Assembly (NCBI RefSeq): GCF_949987535.1
Contig: NC_080081.1
Coordinates: 38,108,428-38,172,427, forward strand
Source of the DNA: Balaenoptera acutorostrata
Taxonomy: Eukaryota > Chordata > Mammalia > Artiodactyla > Balaenopteridae
DNA length: 64,000 nucleotides
Direction: 5' to 3'
Of the stretch, positions 47,732-59,520 are shown in pieces. How positions within the stretch are numbered: position 1 is the first letter of the stretch; every line of letters begins with the position of its first letter. Position numbers and translations under genes: made by a program. The notes beneath the pieces are model-generated. The model searched no databases. It had not been told where the DNA came from and saw only the letters and a program-made list of their open reading frames with translations.

Positions 47732-48637
47732 ATGAAAAGGCAGAGGGCTATGTACCAGATGAAGGAACAAGAAAAAACCCCAGAAAAACAACTAAATGAA
47801 GTGGAGATAGGCAACCTTCCAGAAAAAGAATTCAGAATAATGATAGTGAAGATGATCCAGGACCTCGGAATAAGAATCGAGGCAAAGATTGAGAAGATGC
47901 AAGAAATGATTAACAAAGACCTAGAAGAATTAAAGAACAAACAAACAGAGATGAACAATACAATAACTGAAATGAAAACTACACTAGAAGGAATCAATAG
48001 CAGAATAACTGAGGCAGAAGAACAGATAAGTGACCTGGAAGACAGAATGGTGGAATTCACTGCTGCGGAACAGACTAAAGAAAAAAGAATGAAAAGAAAT
48101 GAAGACAGCCTAAGAGACCTCTGGGACAACATTAAACGCAACAACATTCGCATTATAGGGGTCCCAGAAGGAGAAGAGAGAGAGAAAGGACCCGAGAAAA
48201 TATTTGAAGAGATTATAGTCGAAAACTTCCCTAACATGGGAAAGGAAATAGCCACCCAAGTCCAGGAAGCGCAGAGAGTCCCATACAGAATAAACCCAAG
48301 GAGAAACACGCCGAGACACATAGTAATCAAAGTGGCAAAAATTAAAGACAAAGAAAAATTATTGAAAGCAGCAAGGGAAAAACGACAAATAACATACAAG
48401 GGAACTCCCATAAGGTTAACAGCTGATTTCTCAGCAGAAACTCTGCAAGCCAGAAGGGAATGGCATGATATACTTCAAGTGATGAAAGGGAAGAACCTAC
48501 AACCAAGATTACTCTACCCGGCAAGGATCTCATTTAGATTTGATGGAGAAATCAAAAGCTTTACAGACAAGCAAAAGCTAAGAGAATTCAGCACCACCAA
48601 ACCAGCTCTACAACAAATGCTAAAGGAACTTCTCTAA
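47732..48637 (+). CDS. L1 ORF1p, intact frame
   Basis: The 301-residue open frame encodes the L1 RNA-binding protein that trimerises, coats L1 RNA and acts as a nucleic-acid chaperone in the L1 ribonucleoprotein. A Lys/Glu-rich coiled-coil lies at residues ~30-125 ('ITEAEEQISDLEDRMVEF'). An RRM-like domain follows at ~135-235 ('NIRIIGVPEGEEREKGPEKI', 'VENFPNMGKE'), then a C-terminal domain with 'YPARISFRFDGEIKSFTDKQ' to the end 'QQMLKELL'. The ATG at 47732 aligns with the ORF1 start of the full-length L1 at 35476. Length is normal for ungulate L1 (~300). There is no promoter of its own, so expression would need outside transcription. Confidence 0.9.
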   Translation: MKRQRAMYQMKEQEKTPEKQLNEVEIGNLPEKEFRIMIVKMIQDLGIRIEAKIEKMQEMINKDLEELKNKQTEMNNTITEMKTTLEGINSRITEAEEQISDLEDRMVEFTAAEQTKEKRMKRNEDSLRDLWDNIKRNNIRIIGVPEGEEREKGPEKIFEEIIVENFPNMGKEIATQVQEAQRVPYRINPRRNTPRHIVIKVAKIKDKEKLLKAAREKRQITYKGTPIRLTADFSAETLQARREWHDILQVMKGKNLQPRLLYPARISFRFDGEIKSFTDKQKLREFSTTKPALQQMLKELL

Positions 48638-48694
48638 GTGGGAAACACAAGAGAAAAAAGGACCTACAAAAACAAACCCAAAACAATTAAGAAA

Positions 48695-51600
48695 ATGGTC
48701 ATAGGAACATACATATCGATAATTACCTTAAACGTGAATGGATTAAATGCCCCAACCAAAAGACATAGACTGGCTGAATGGATACAAAAACAAGACCCAT
48801 ATATATGCTGTCTACAAGAGACCCACTTTAGACCTAGGGACACATCCAGACTGAAAGTGAGGGGATGGAAAAAGATATTCCATGCAAATGGAAATCAAAA
48901 GAAAGCTGGAGTAGCTATACTCATATCAGATAAAATAGACTTTAAAATAAAGAATGTTACAAGAGACAAGGAAGGACACTACATAATGATCCAGGGATCA
49001 ATCCAAGAAGAAGATATAACAATTATAAATATATATGCACCCAACATAGGAGCACCTCAATACATAAGGCAACTGCTAACAGCTATAAAAGAGGAAATCG
49101 ACAGTAACACAATAATAGTGGGGGACTTTAACACCTCACTTACACCAATGGACAGATCATCCAAAATGAAAATAAATAAGGAAACAGAAGCTTTGAATGA
49201 CACAATAGACCAGATAGATTTAATTGATATATATAGGACATTCCATCCAAAAGCAGCAGATTACACTTTCTTCTCAAGTGCGCACGGAACATTCTCCAGG
49301 ATAGATCACATCTTGGGTCACAAATCAAGCCTCAGTAAATTTAAGAAAATTGAAATCATATCAAGCATCTTTTCTGACCACAATGCTATGAGATTAGAAA
49401 TCAATTACAGGGAAAAAAATGTAAAAAACACAAACACATGGAGGCTAAACAATACGTTACTAAATAACCAAGAGATCACTGAAGAAATCAAAGAGGAAAT
49501 CAAAAAATACCTAGAGACAAATGACAATGAAAACACGACGATCCAAAACCTATGGTATGCAGCAAAAGCAGTTCTAAGAGGGAAGTTTATAGCTATACAA
49601 GCCTACCTAAAGAAACAAGAAAATTCTCAAGTAAACAATCTAACCTTACACCTAAAGAAACTAGAGAAAGAAGAACAAACAAAACCCAAAGTTAGCAGAA
49701 GGAAAGAAATCATAAAGATCAGAGCAGAAATAAATGAAATAGAAACAAAGAAAACAATAGCAAAGATCAATAAAACTAAAAGTTGGTTCTTTGAGAAGAT
49801 AAACAAAATTGATAAGCCATTAGCCAGACTCATCAAGAAAAAGAGGGAGAGGACTCAAATCAATAAAATCAGGAATGAAAAAGGAGAAGTTACAACAGAC
49901 ACCGCAGAAATACAAAGCATCCTAAGCGACTACTACAAGCAACTTTATGCCAATAAAATGGACAACCTGGAAGAAATGGACAAATTCTTAGAAAGGTATA
50001 ACCTTCCAAGACTGAACCAGGAAGATACAGAAAATATGAACAGACCAATCACAAGTAATGAAATTGAAACTGTGATTAAAAATCTTACAACAAACAAAAG
50101 TCCAGGATCAGATGGCTTCACAGGTGAATTCTATCAAACATTTAGAGAAGAGCTAACACCCATCCTTCTCAAACTCTGCCAAAAAATTGCAGAGGAAGGA
50201 ACACTCCCAAACTCATTCTATGAGGTCACCATCACCCTGATACCAAAACCAGACAAAGACACTACAAAAAAAGAAAATTACAGACCAATATCACTGATGA
50301 ATACAGATGCAAAAATCCTCAACAAAATACTAGCAAACAGAATCCAACAACACATTAAAAAGATCATACACCACAATCAAGTGGGATTTATCCCAGGGAT
50401 GCAAGGATTCTTCAATATACGCAAATCAATCAATGTGATACACCATATTAACAAATTAAAGAAGAAAAACCATATGATCATCTCAATAGATGCAGAAAAA
50501 GCTTTTGACAAAATTCAACACCCATTTCTGATAAAAACTCTCCAGAAAGTGGGCATAGAGGGAACCTACCTCAACATAATAAAGGCCATATATGACAAAC
50601 CCACAGCAAACATCATTCTCAATGGTGAAAAACTGAAAGCATTTCCTCTAAGATCAGGAACGAGACAAGGATGTCCACTCTCACCACTATTATTCAACAT
50701 AGTTCTGGAAGTCCTAGCCACGGCAATCAGAGAAGAAAAAGAAATAAAAGGAATACAAATTGGAAAAGAAGAAGTAAAACTCTCACTGTTTGCGCATGAC
50801 ATGATACTATACATAGAGAATCCTAAAACTGCCACCAGAAAACTGCTAGAGCTAATTAATGAATATGGTAAAGTTGCAGGCTACAAAATTAATGCACAGA
50901 AATCTCTTGCATTCCTATACACTAATGATGAAAAATCTGAAAGAGAAATTATGGAAACACTCCCATTTACCATTGCAACAAAAAGAATAAAATACCTAGG
51001 AATAAACCTACCTAGGGAGACAAAAGACCTGTATGCAGAAAACTATAAGACACTGATGAAAGAAATTAAAGATGATACCAACAGTTGGAGAGATATACCA
51101 TGTTCTTGGATTGGAAGAATCAACATTGTGAAAATGAGTATACTACCCAAAGCAATCTACAGATTCAATGCAATCCCTATCAAATTACCAATGGCATTTT
51201 TTACGGAGCTAGAACAAATCATCTTAAAATTTGTATGGAGACACAAAAGACCCTGAATAGCCAAAGCAGTCTTGAGGGAAAAAAATGGAGCTGGAGGAAT
51301 CAGACTCCCTGACTTCAGACTATACTACAAAGCTACAGTAATCAAGACAATATGGTACTGGCACAAAAACAGAAACATAGATCAATGGAACAAGATAGAA
51401 AGCCCAGAGATTAACCCACGCACCTATGGTCAACTAATCTATGACAAAGGAGGCAAAGATATACAATGGAGAAAAGACAGTCTCTTCAATAAGTGGTGCT
51501 GGGAAAACTGGACAGCTACATGTAAAAGAATGAAATTAGAATACTCCCTAACACCATACACAAAAATAAACTCAAAATGGATTAGAGACCTAAATATAAG

Positions 51601-52494
51601 ACTGTACACTATAAAACTCTTAGAGGAAAACATAGGAAGAACACTCTTTGACATAAATCACAGCAAGATCTTTTTTGATCCACCTCCTAGAGTAATGGAA
51701 ATAAAAACAAAAATAAACAAGTGGGACCTAATGAAACTTCAAAGCTTTTGCACAGCAAAGGAAACCATAAACAAGACGAAAAGACAACCCTCAGAATGGG
51801 AGAAAATATTTGCAAATGAATCAACGGACAAAGGATTAATCTCCAAAATATATAAACAGCTCTTCCAGCTCAATATCAAAGAAACAAACACCCCAATCCA
51901 AAAATGGGCAGAAGACCTAAATAGACATTTCTCCAAAGAAAGCACATGAAAAGTTGCTCAACATCACTAATTATTAGAGAAATGCAAATCAAAACTACAA
52001 TGAGGTATCACCTCACTCCTGTTAGAATGGGCATCATCAGAAAATCTACAAACAACAAATGCTGGAGAGGTTGTGGAGAAAAGGGAACCCTCTTGCACTG
52101 TTGGTGGGAATGTAAATTGATACAGCCACTATGGAGAACAATATGGAGGTTCCTTAAAATACTAAAAATAGAATTACCATATGACCCAGCAATCCCACTA
52201 CTGGGCATATACCCAGAGAAAATCGTAATTCAAAAGGACACATGCACCCGAATGTTCATTGCAGCACTATTTACAATAGCCAGGTCATGGAAGCAACCTA
52301 AATGCCCATCAACAGACGAATGGATAAAGAAGTAGTGGTACATATATACAATGGAATATTACTGAGCCATAAAAAGGAACGAAATTGAGTCATTTGTTGA
52401 GACATGGATGGATCTAGAGACTGTCATACAGAGTGAAGTAAGTCAGAAAGAGAAAAAGAAATATCGTATATTAATGCATGTATGTGGAACCTAG
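48695..52494 (+). pseudogene. L1 ORF2, nearly complete but inactivated
   Basis: Start ATG 48695, 57 bp after ORF1. The endonuclease domain (residues 1-~238) keeps 'LNVNGLN', 'QETH' (Glu42), 'VGDFNTSL', 'SRIDHIL' and 'SDHNAM'. The RT domain (~500-770) has '[11 protein letters not shown]' and '[11 protein letters not shown]', but the active site reads F-A-H-D, with His701 at 50795-50797. The Cys-rich C-terminus is at 52061-52130. Lesions: TGA 51254-51256 (a CGA Arg codon in two sister copies), a 19-nt deletion near 51940 causing a frameshift, TAG 52333-52335 and TGA 52363-52365. The first 853 residues are open. Normal length is ~1275. Confidence 0.93.
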
Positions 52495-52700
52495 AAAAAT
52501 GGTACAGATGAGCCAGTTTGCAGGGCAGAAGTTGAGACACAGATGTAGAGAATGGACATATGGACACCAAGGGGGGAAAACAGCGGTGAGGTGGGGATGG
52601 TGGTGTGCTGAATTGGGTGATTGGGATTGACATGTATACACTGATGTGTATAAAATTGATGCCTAATAAGAACCTGCAGTATAAAAAAACAAACAAAACA

Positions 52701-52860
52701 ACTAATACTAAACTTTCATTGGGTTATTTGTATGGAAATATGTTAATATAAATGTTTCAGACATTACATGAAATTTCTAAAAATCTTATATTTGTATTTG
52801 TATGGAAATATGTATGGAAATATGTTAATATAAATGTTTCAGACATTACATGAAATTTCT
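52701..52860 (+). other. 3'-transduced segment with 82-bp duplication
   Basis: This non-L1 sequence lies between the L1's own A-rich end (52682-52700) and the final poly(A) (52861-52876). A 54-bp block (52730-52783) recurs at 52812-52865, period 82. AATATA, a weak polyadenylation-signal variant, lies about 30 nt before the poly(A). It was probably transcribed by read-through at the L1's former locus. Confidence 0.8.
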
Positions 52861-52873
52861 AAAAAAAAAAAAA

Positions 52874-52955
52874 AAACATACTAAGAGAATCATACACTTT
52901 AAAATGTTAATTTTATGATATGTGACTTTTGCCTCAATAAAAAAATTAGAAATAA
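52874..52955 (+). mobile_element. Right duplication and old L1 terminus
   Basis: 52874-52889 repeats the left target site. 52890-52945 is the interrupted old L1's last text ('cactttaaaatgttaatttt', 'cctcaataaaaaaatt'). Confidence 0.85.
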
Positions 52956-54149
52956 AAGGGTGTATCGGATATACAAATTTTAAATTAGAATTAATAAAGT
53001 CATGTTATAATAATTCTGAAGATGTTTGTCACTGATATAAAATAATGATGTAATTACTTTAAAATGTCATCTACTCCAACAATCAAAATACACTTAATTG
53101 AAATAAACAATTATACCTTTGTCTTAATTTATCTTCAACTTATTTTGCTAATATAAAATATCCTTAAAAATATAAAAAAAAAGATCAAAATAGGATATAT
53201 ACCAAAATATCTCCTTAGCAGATTACTGTGCAAAGAGTAAGCAATTTATCGAGCAAAGTATATATTCTATTTATTTAGGAATGTTTGGTACATAGTCATC
53301 TAAATTTTCTGTACACATACTTATTTTCATTACAGCCCTAAATCAAAATATTCTACTTCTTACTTATTGAATCTTATATAAAAATAAAGAAAGAGTCAAA
53401 CCCTTCATTGAATTATGAGTGCCACCCTACCGCTGTAATCCATTTTTCTTTTGAAGAATATTGGGTTTTCAAATATTGTAATAAGATTGTCAACTCTGCC
53501 ATCAGCTTGCCTGATATATACAATATATGCACTTGTTTTTAATTACAGCATAAAATACTGGATTTAATGAAAGCTCTCAATGAATTCAGCCATGACACAC
53601 ATGTAGCCTTTGACCAAAGCTTGCTTGAAATGTTTGATAGCTCACACAACTGAGATGTTAAGTTCCAGAAGTCTTAAACTTTGTTTATACAGGAATTTAT
53701 TTTCCAAAAACATCACATTTGGACCATATCATCTTTGAATCTACAGCAGTGACTTTCCTGAATTATTTAATAATATGCCCTCATCTTTTTCAGAGGGCAG
53801 CCAGGAGGAAATTTTCATTTAAAAAGTATTTTCAAAACTTTACTTAAATATTTTGCCTGTTATACTGCTCAAAAGGTTTTATGTGAATATTCGCAAAATA
53901 AGTGGTGGATAGACTCTGCTCTTGACAAAAAATTACCCACTCCAGAGGAAGGTATTTTTAAAAATTCTTCACTACACCACTACAAATATAGAAACATTAT
54001 TATATTACTACAAAATTTAGAACCATTAAACATCTGTTAACCAGGATTTTAGAATCAGTTGACTTTTTGTGAATATTGTTTTCTGTATTTACAAACTGAT
54101 TTATTGAATAAAAGAAGTATTATATGTATATGTTAATACATTAATCTAA
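52956..54149. other. Unassigned sequence
   Basis: No gene or repeat recognised. Confidence 0.4.
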
Positions 54150-55165
54150 TACTATTTTAACAGCTCTATTGAGCTAAAGTTGGCATATAATAATAATTAC
54201 AGATTCACATGCAGTTGTAAGAAATAATACAGAGAGAGCCTATGTAAATTTTACCCAGTTTTCCCACAAGTAATATCTTACAAAACTCTAGTACAATATC
54301 ACCAGGATATTGACATTTTTAAACCCACTGACCTATTTCAGATTTCCCCAGTTTTATTTGTCCCCATTTGTGTGCATGTGTGTGTACTTAATTACATGCA
54401 TTTTTTTCACATGTGTAGGTTCACAAGAGTCCCTCTTGTTGCTTTTTATAACCAGCTCATCTCTCTACTAACCCTATATCTGTGCCTAACCTGTAAAAAA
54501 CATTAATCTAATAATGTTACCCATTTCTATAATTTTCAAAATATTAAGTAAATAGAATCACATAGTATGTAACCTTTTTGGATTGACTTCTTTTCACTCA
54601 GAATAATTTCCTGGAGTTTCATCCAAGCTGCTTATATATCATCTGTATGTCTTCATTGTTGTGAAAGTACCAGAATTTGTTTAGCCATTCACTTATAAAA
54701 AGTCATCTGTGTTGTTTCCATTGAGGATAATATGAATAAAGCTGCTATGAGCATTCATGTACTGGTTTTTGTGTGAACATAAGTTTTTACTTGTATGCAA
54801 TAAATGCCAAAATAACACTACTAGGTCAAATGGTAATTTCATGTTAAGATTTATAAGAAACTTTAAAACTCTTTTCCAGAGGGGTTTTACCATTTTACAT
54901 TTCCACCAGCAATGTATGAGTGATCCAGTTTCTCCATGTCCTCTGCAGCATTTCGTGTTGTCATTTAAAAATAAAGTTTAGCCATTTGATAGGTTTGTAG
55001 TGATATCTCATTGTGTTTTTAATTTACATTTCCTTATTGCCTAATGATGTTGAACATCTTTTTATGTTGCAATCTGTATAAACTTCGGCAACATGTCTGT
55101 TCAGGTCATTTTTCCATTTTCTAATCTGTAAGTTTATGTAGTTTTCTGAATTTAGGAAGTTATCA
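54150..55165 (-). mobile_element. Ancient L1 3' region, minus strand
   Basis: Reverse L1M text: 'cagctctattgagctaaag', 'attgacttcttttcactcag', 'aataaagctgctatgagcat', 'ccaccagcaatgtatgagtg'. On the minus strand a decayed peptide 'RKWKNDLNRHVAEVYTDCN' matches the ORF2 C-terminal '[17 protein letters not shown]' block. Strongly diverged. Confidence 0.7.
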
Positions 55166-56430
55166 GCCATTATTTTTTCAAATACTCGTTTGTCTCCATC
55201 TTTCTTTCTTTCTTTCTTTCTTTCTTTGACTCGATAATACAAATATTGGATATTTTGTTATTGTTCTATACATCTTAGAGTCCCTTTTCATTTTTTTTTT
55301 ATTCTAATATCTGTTTTTCATATTGGATTAATTCTACTGATCTTTTCTTAAATTCACAGCTTCTATTCTCTGTCATTTTAACTCCACTGGTGAACCTATT
55401 CAGTAATATATAACTTTAAAAATTTTAGTTGTATTTTTCTCTTCTGTAGGAATTTCATTTTTTTCATAACTCCTCTTTATTTGCTGACATTATCTATTTT
55501 TTATTTGTTTTGAAAGTAATTTCTTGTTGAAGCATTTTTATGACCATTGCTTAAAAATCCCTGTCAGATAATTCCAGTATCTGATTCATATTGCCATTGG
55601 TGTCAGTTGATTTTCCTTTCTCATTCAAGTTTCTATTTTCCTGATTCTTGGTATGATGGGTAATTTTTTACTGAATCATGGACAGTTTATTACGTTAGGA
55701 TAGTCTAGGTACAATTTGAATCTTTTATTTTTTCAGACAGTCACTCTTTTTAGGTTTAAAATGTAGATTCTGACCTGTTTTTGTGTTCTGTGTTTCCAAA
55801 GAAAACTTAATTTGACGTGCTATTTTGGTGAGTTTGTTCAATCTGACCCCACTGGGAATCGATAATACTTGTTCCTGCTGGTCCTGCCTGTGGGGACAGA
55901 TGACAGTTTCCTAGGTCAGACCACCTGGCACATGTGCTTGTAGGTGGAGAAGGAAGCCTTCAGCCCATCATAACTAAGAGTATTCCTGGGCCGGGCAGCT
56001 TACTGTAGTGGGATCCCATTTGTCACTGTCACCAGGTCATCGAATCTTAAGTTGGGAAAGGGATTCGCTGGCCACAGGCATGCAGACACTTTCTGTTTAG
56101 TGTGGGCTGTATGTTGTGGTGTGATTTCCTGCTGGAGCTGTCCAGTCACCAAGGGTCTCTAGGTGGAGAGAGGAAATACCCAAAGTCATTGGGAGGCCTG
56201 TCAGGACCCACAAGGGGGATCCTGCCACAACAAGTTATGAACCTGGAAAGCACTCTGCTTCCCTGATAGGCTTGAATGCCTCTTCCCTCACACAGAGACA
56301 CCAGAAACCTGGGGGCACCTACAGGAAATGTACCACAAGAGGCACCCAACTCAGGGAGCCTCTTTGTCTCCTTGGATCATGGAACCAAGACTCCTCTACT
56401 CGCACCACTAGACACACACACATGTGTATG
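55166..56430 (-). mobile_element. L1/HAL1-like 5' or ORF1 region, minus strand
   Basis: Directly next to the ORF2 C-terminal text, the minus frame reads 'RVFEKIMADNF', an ORF1-like motif. Further right, 'tggtatgatgggtaattttt', 'aatcatggacagtttatta' and 'ctgcctgtggggacagatg' recall the HAL1/old L1 upstream region. An internal deletion, or a HAL1-type element that lacks ORF2, would explain the join. A (CTTT)n lies at 55202-55226. Confidence 0.4.
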
Positions 56431-56451
56431 TGTGTGTGTGTGTGTGTGTAT
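56415..56451 (+). repeat. (CA)n/(GT)n microsatellite
   Basis: A short CA run changes to GT, giving a small inverted repeat ('acacacacatgtgtatgtgtg'). Confidence 0.9.
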
Positions 56452-56459
56452 TTCTAGTA

Positions 56460-57585
56460 GTTTTGTTTGGGTTCCTTTACGCATATGATAGCCATTTACC
56501 CATTTTATCAATTCTCACCTCTAATTTTTGAACCATAGTACATTACTTAATATTTTTTGTTAATTCCAAAATCTCTTGTCTTCACGCTTATGATTCCAGT
56601 TTTTTTTTGTCCTGTGGTCTCTTATTGATTCTTTGATTTCTTGATATCTTCGATGTTTAGTGATAGAATGGGAGTTTTTCATTTTCTTTAAAATGATATG
56701 TGTACACCAATTATATGGAATTTCCTTGGTGCTAGAGCTTGAAAACTGAGATGATGTGTGTTCCTCAAAAATAGGTTTGCATTGGCCTCTGTCATGTATG
56801 TGGGTCTCCTAAAGTCAGACATGACTAAGCTTAGCCTTTTTTTTTTTTTTTTTTTGGTAATACTGGATAATATGAATTTGAGGTGAAAAATCAAGTCAAC
56901 TTGATTCCAAATTATCAGAGAATCTTGTTATGCCCTCTACCATGCACCAAGGTTTAAAGTGGATTTTTTTGTTCTTAGTTTCTCCTGGGGAAAGCATGAT
57001 TTTTTTTTTTTTCTAGTTCAATTTTAACCTGCCATTTTCTCATCAGAGATTCTAGCTCTATGGTAGAGTTTTCAACACTGCACTTGGACAGGCCTTTGGC
57101 TTTGTCTCCAATCTCTCTTGAACACAGTGAGTCTTGAACACTGGTGTGAAATTCAATAGGTTCATCAAAGTGCCTGCAAGACTAAAACAAGCTTCAGGGC
57201 TCAGTTTACTTTTCTGAGTTCTTATACTCAGTTAAGTTTCCCTTCCTTTCTTGACAACTTGTGGCTGCATTTAAGATGATATTAAAAACGTTTTTAAACC
57301 AAGAGGTTTAGTTTTTTTCTGTAGAAATGCCAGTCTACTATATTGCAGGAAACAGAAGTCAACCCACATTCTTTTCTAAACATTTATATCATATTATTTG
57401 CCATCTCAAAATGACTCTAAAGATAATTTTTTATCTTAATCATGTTGTCTGAGTTTTTATTTTTCTCTTTTATTAACCCCCTTCCTACACACACACATAC
57501 ACATCTGGCTTTTTTCTTATACAAATAAAATTTTAATTTTGCAAGTATTTCTTAATGTGAGCACCATGCAATTCATCTTGAAAAG
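56460..57585. other. Unassigned sequence
   Basis: No gene recognised. T runs lie at 56839-56855 and 57000-57012. Confidence 0.4.
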
Positions 57586-57589
57586 TCTT

Positions 57590-57715
57590 CTGGTGGCTTC
57601 ATTGCTTACTATTTTTGTGACCTTGTGCAAGTCACTTAACCTCTTGCTGTCTCAGTTACCTCTCAGTTAAAGGAGGATAATAGAGCCTCTGTAATAGGAG
57701 TTTTCAAAGATTAGG
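57590..57715 (+). mobile_element. MIR SINE
   Basis: 'gtgaccttgtgcaagtcact' and 'taacctcttgctgtctcagt' are the conserved MIR core ('gtgaccttgggcaagtcacttaacctctctgagcctcagt'). Confidence 0.8.
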
Positions 57716-57717
57716 CA

Positions 57718-57995
57718 AACATATGCCAGATGCTGCTTTAGGCACTGGACCTTCGGCAGTGAAATAAACAGCTAAAATAAATTCCTGTCATTGTGGAGTT
57801 TTCAGTCTAGTTAGGCAGAGAAGGAATACCCAAACACTGTTGTCAAACAAACATGTGCTGAGGCTCAATGACACAAGAAAAGTAGTAAGAGTACGAGTGA
57901 GGCCTATGAAAATGCTGAGTGCCTTCAATTTGGAGGAACTGAAGTATACACTGAATGACAGGATTACCTTCATAAGGCCTGGGAGATCCTTACCT
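57718..57995 (+). mobile_element. L2-type LINE fragment
   Basis: 'tatgccagatgctgctttag', 'cagtgaaataaacagctaaa' and 'tggagttttcagtctagtta' follow L2 3' text ('tgccaggcactgt...cagtgaacaa...gagcttacagtctag'). Confidence 0.6.
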
Positions 57996-58039
57996 TGCAC
58001 ATGTTTTTCACACTTCTGATAATGTGTGCTTAATAATTA

Positions 58040-58150
58040 AAAGTAAAGGATAGCCAATATTTATTGAATGCTTACTATATAAGTACAGTACTCAAACTTA
58101 TGTATGTGTAATCTTATTTCATTTTTACAACACTGTGAAATAGTCTTCAA
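58040..58150 (+). mobile_element. MIR/L2-like fragment
   Basis: 'atatttattgaatgcttact' and 'cttatttcatttttacaaca' match MIR/L2 3' text ('tttattgagcacctactat ... ctcatttaatcctcacaaca'). 58151-59220 beyond it shows nothing except short A runs. Confidence 0.5.
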
Positions 58151-59224
58151 AGAAAATATCACTTCAGTAAAAATATTCCCAGTAATTCCAGAAAGATTTC
58201 AATGATTTCTTCTTTCCCTTATTCTAAAAAAAAAAAAAAAAAAAATCAGAGATTATATAGTTTGTATAACGTTTATATACATGAGCAATAGTAAATCAAA
58301 AATGTTGTAGTCAGTGTCATGACCATAATGTTGACATGATTCATGTTTTTATTCCCACTTGAACAATTTCCTATGGCTAATTTTACTTATATTGTGATGC
58401 ATACATAAAATGTATAAACATTTTTATTCCATGGAATAAATGTTTTACATACAACTATTTGTGTTTCTTAACTGAAATGCAAACTGACACACAATGTTAT
58501 TTCTAATATTGATAAATTTGTAGTGAAAGTTTTAACTGTAGAGAATAATTGAAGTAACTCCAAAATTTCACTTCGGTTTGGACAACTTTTAATTTGAAAA
58601 CCTTTCTAAACTTTATAAGTTAGAATTGGTATTTCTCTAAGTTAGCAACACTGTCAACCACAAAACACTGGACAAAAACATTCAGCTAAGCACTGCATAA
58701 GTTCAGGAATATTTTAACTAAAAAAAAAAAAAAAAATCCATTTAAACTGTGCCCAACCCTAATTAAAAAGACCATAAAATAGTGTAACTTACAGTGAGAA
58801 GGAGTTTCTATAATTCGGTATCAAAAATAGAAAGTAGCAGAAGTATCTTTAACTTGTCAAAGGAAATATAACCTAAATTATTATGAATATAATACTAAAC
58901 TTGAGCTAAAGGTTTTTTTTTTCAGTTTTAATGCTAATTAGGAAAAGTTTCTAAAGGTGAGAACAAGTAATGTTCACTTTTAATGACTAACTATAGCTGA
59001 AAGAGAATAAATCAATGAATAAAAGTATGCAATAAAAATGCAGTGTAGATAAATGGCAAATAAAGTCCTGCCTAACATGCCTTATAACTTTGTTATTCCT
59101 TTAAATATTGGGAATATTAAGACATTTGAAAAGAAAATTGTCTATAAGTATAGGGAATATGAATTAGCTGTCATCTGGGAAAAGACACGGAAAAGAAAAA
59201 ATAGTAAAAAAATATTATTCATCA

Positions 59225-59520
59225 TAGATTCTTATTTTCCATAGGTTATGTGCCAGAAACTGTGCTCTGCAATGATAATGTAGAAAAGATGACTTTTGTG
59301 TTCATTAATTGCATGATGTGTAAAGAAAAACTACTTTAAACAAATTAATCATTTTAATAAGTATGTGATTTGAAGGAGATGAATGTAATGCTATGAAAGC
59401 CTATAATCAGAACACAGGACCTGGTATTTGTGAGAGATAGGAAATGAATCCAGGTATTATTCTCTGAATAAGTGATGTTGGAGCTGAGTCGGAAGAATTG
59501 AAAAAATTAACAATGGCAAG
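59225..59520 (+). mobile_element. Possible L2-type fragment
   Basis: 'ttatgtgccagaaactgtgc' and 'gttggagctgagtcggaaga' resemble ancient L2 text. Weak. Confidence 0.35.

Larger units (their letters stand above)
47703..52876 (+). mobile_element. Young L1 with intact ORF1 and a 3'-transduced tail
   Basis: The 5.17-kb insert begins 29 bp upstream of ORF1, so it has lost its 5'UTR promoter. It contains ORF1 (intact), a 57-bp spacer, ORF2 (few lesions) and a 3'UTR ending 'aagaacctgcagtataaaaa'. About 160 bp of non-L1 sequence follows, then a 16-bp poly(A). The 16-bp duplications at 47687-47702 and 52874-52889 enclose everything, showing the extra sequence entered with the L1. Its 3'UTR type differs from the L1s at 33-40 and 61-64 kb. 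Confidence 0.94.

Noticed and set aside
47713..48411. Long minus-strand open frame (232 codons) opposite ORF1
   Set aside because: It is the antisense of the intact L1 ORF1. Its hydrophobic Ser/Leu/Phe composition is what A-rich coding DNA gives on the other strand.
48638..48694. ORF2 start immediately after the ORF1 stop
   Set aside because: The frame is open there but has only GTG at its head. The first ATG matching the L1 ORF2 start is 48695.
56795..56830. Ruminant Bov-tA-like string 'aaagtcagacatgactaa'
   Set aside because: Only ~20 bp resemble Bov-tA and the rest of that SINE is absent. Probably chance.
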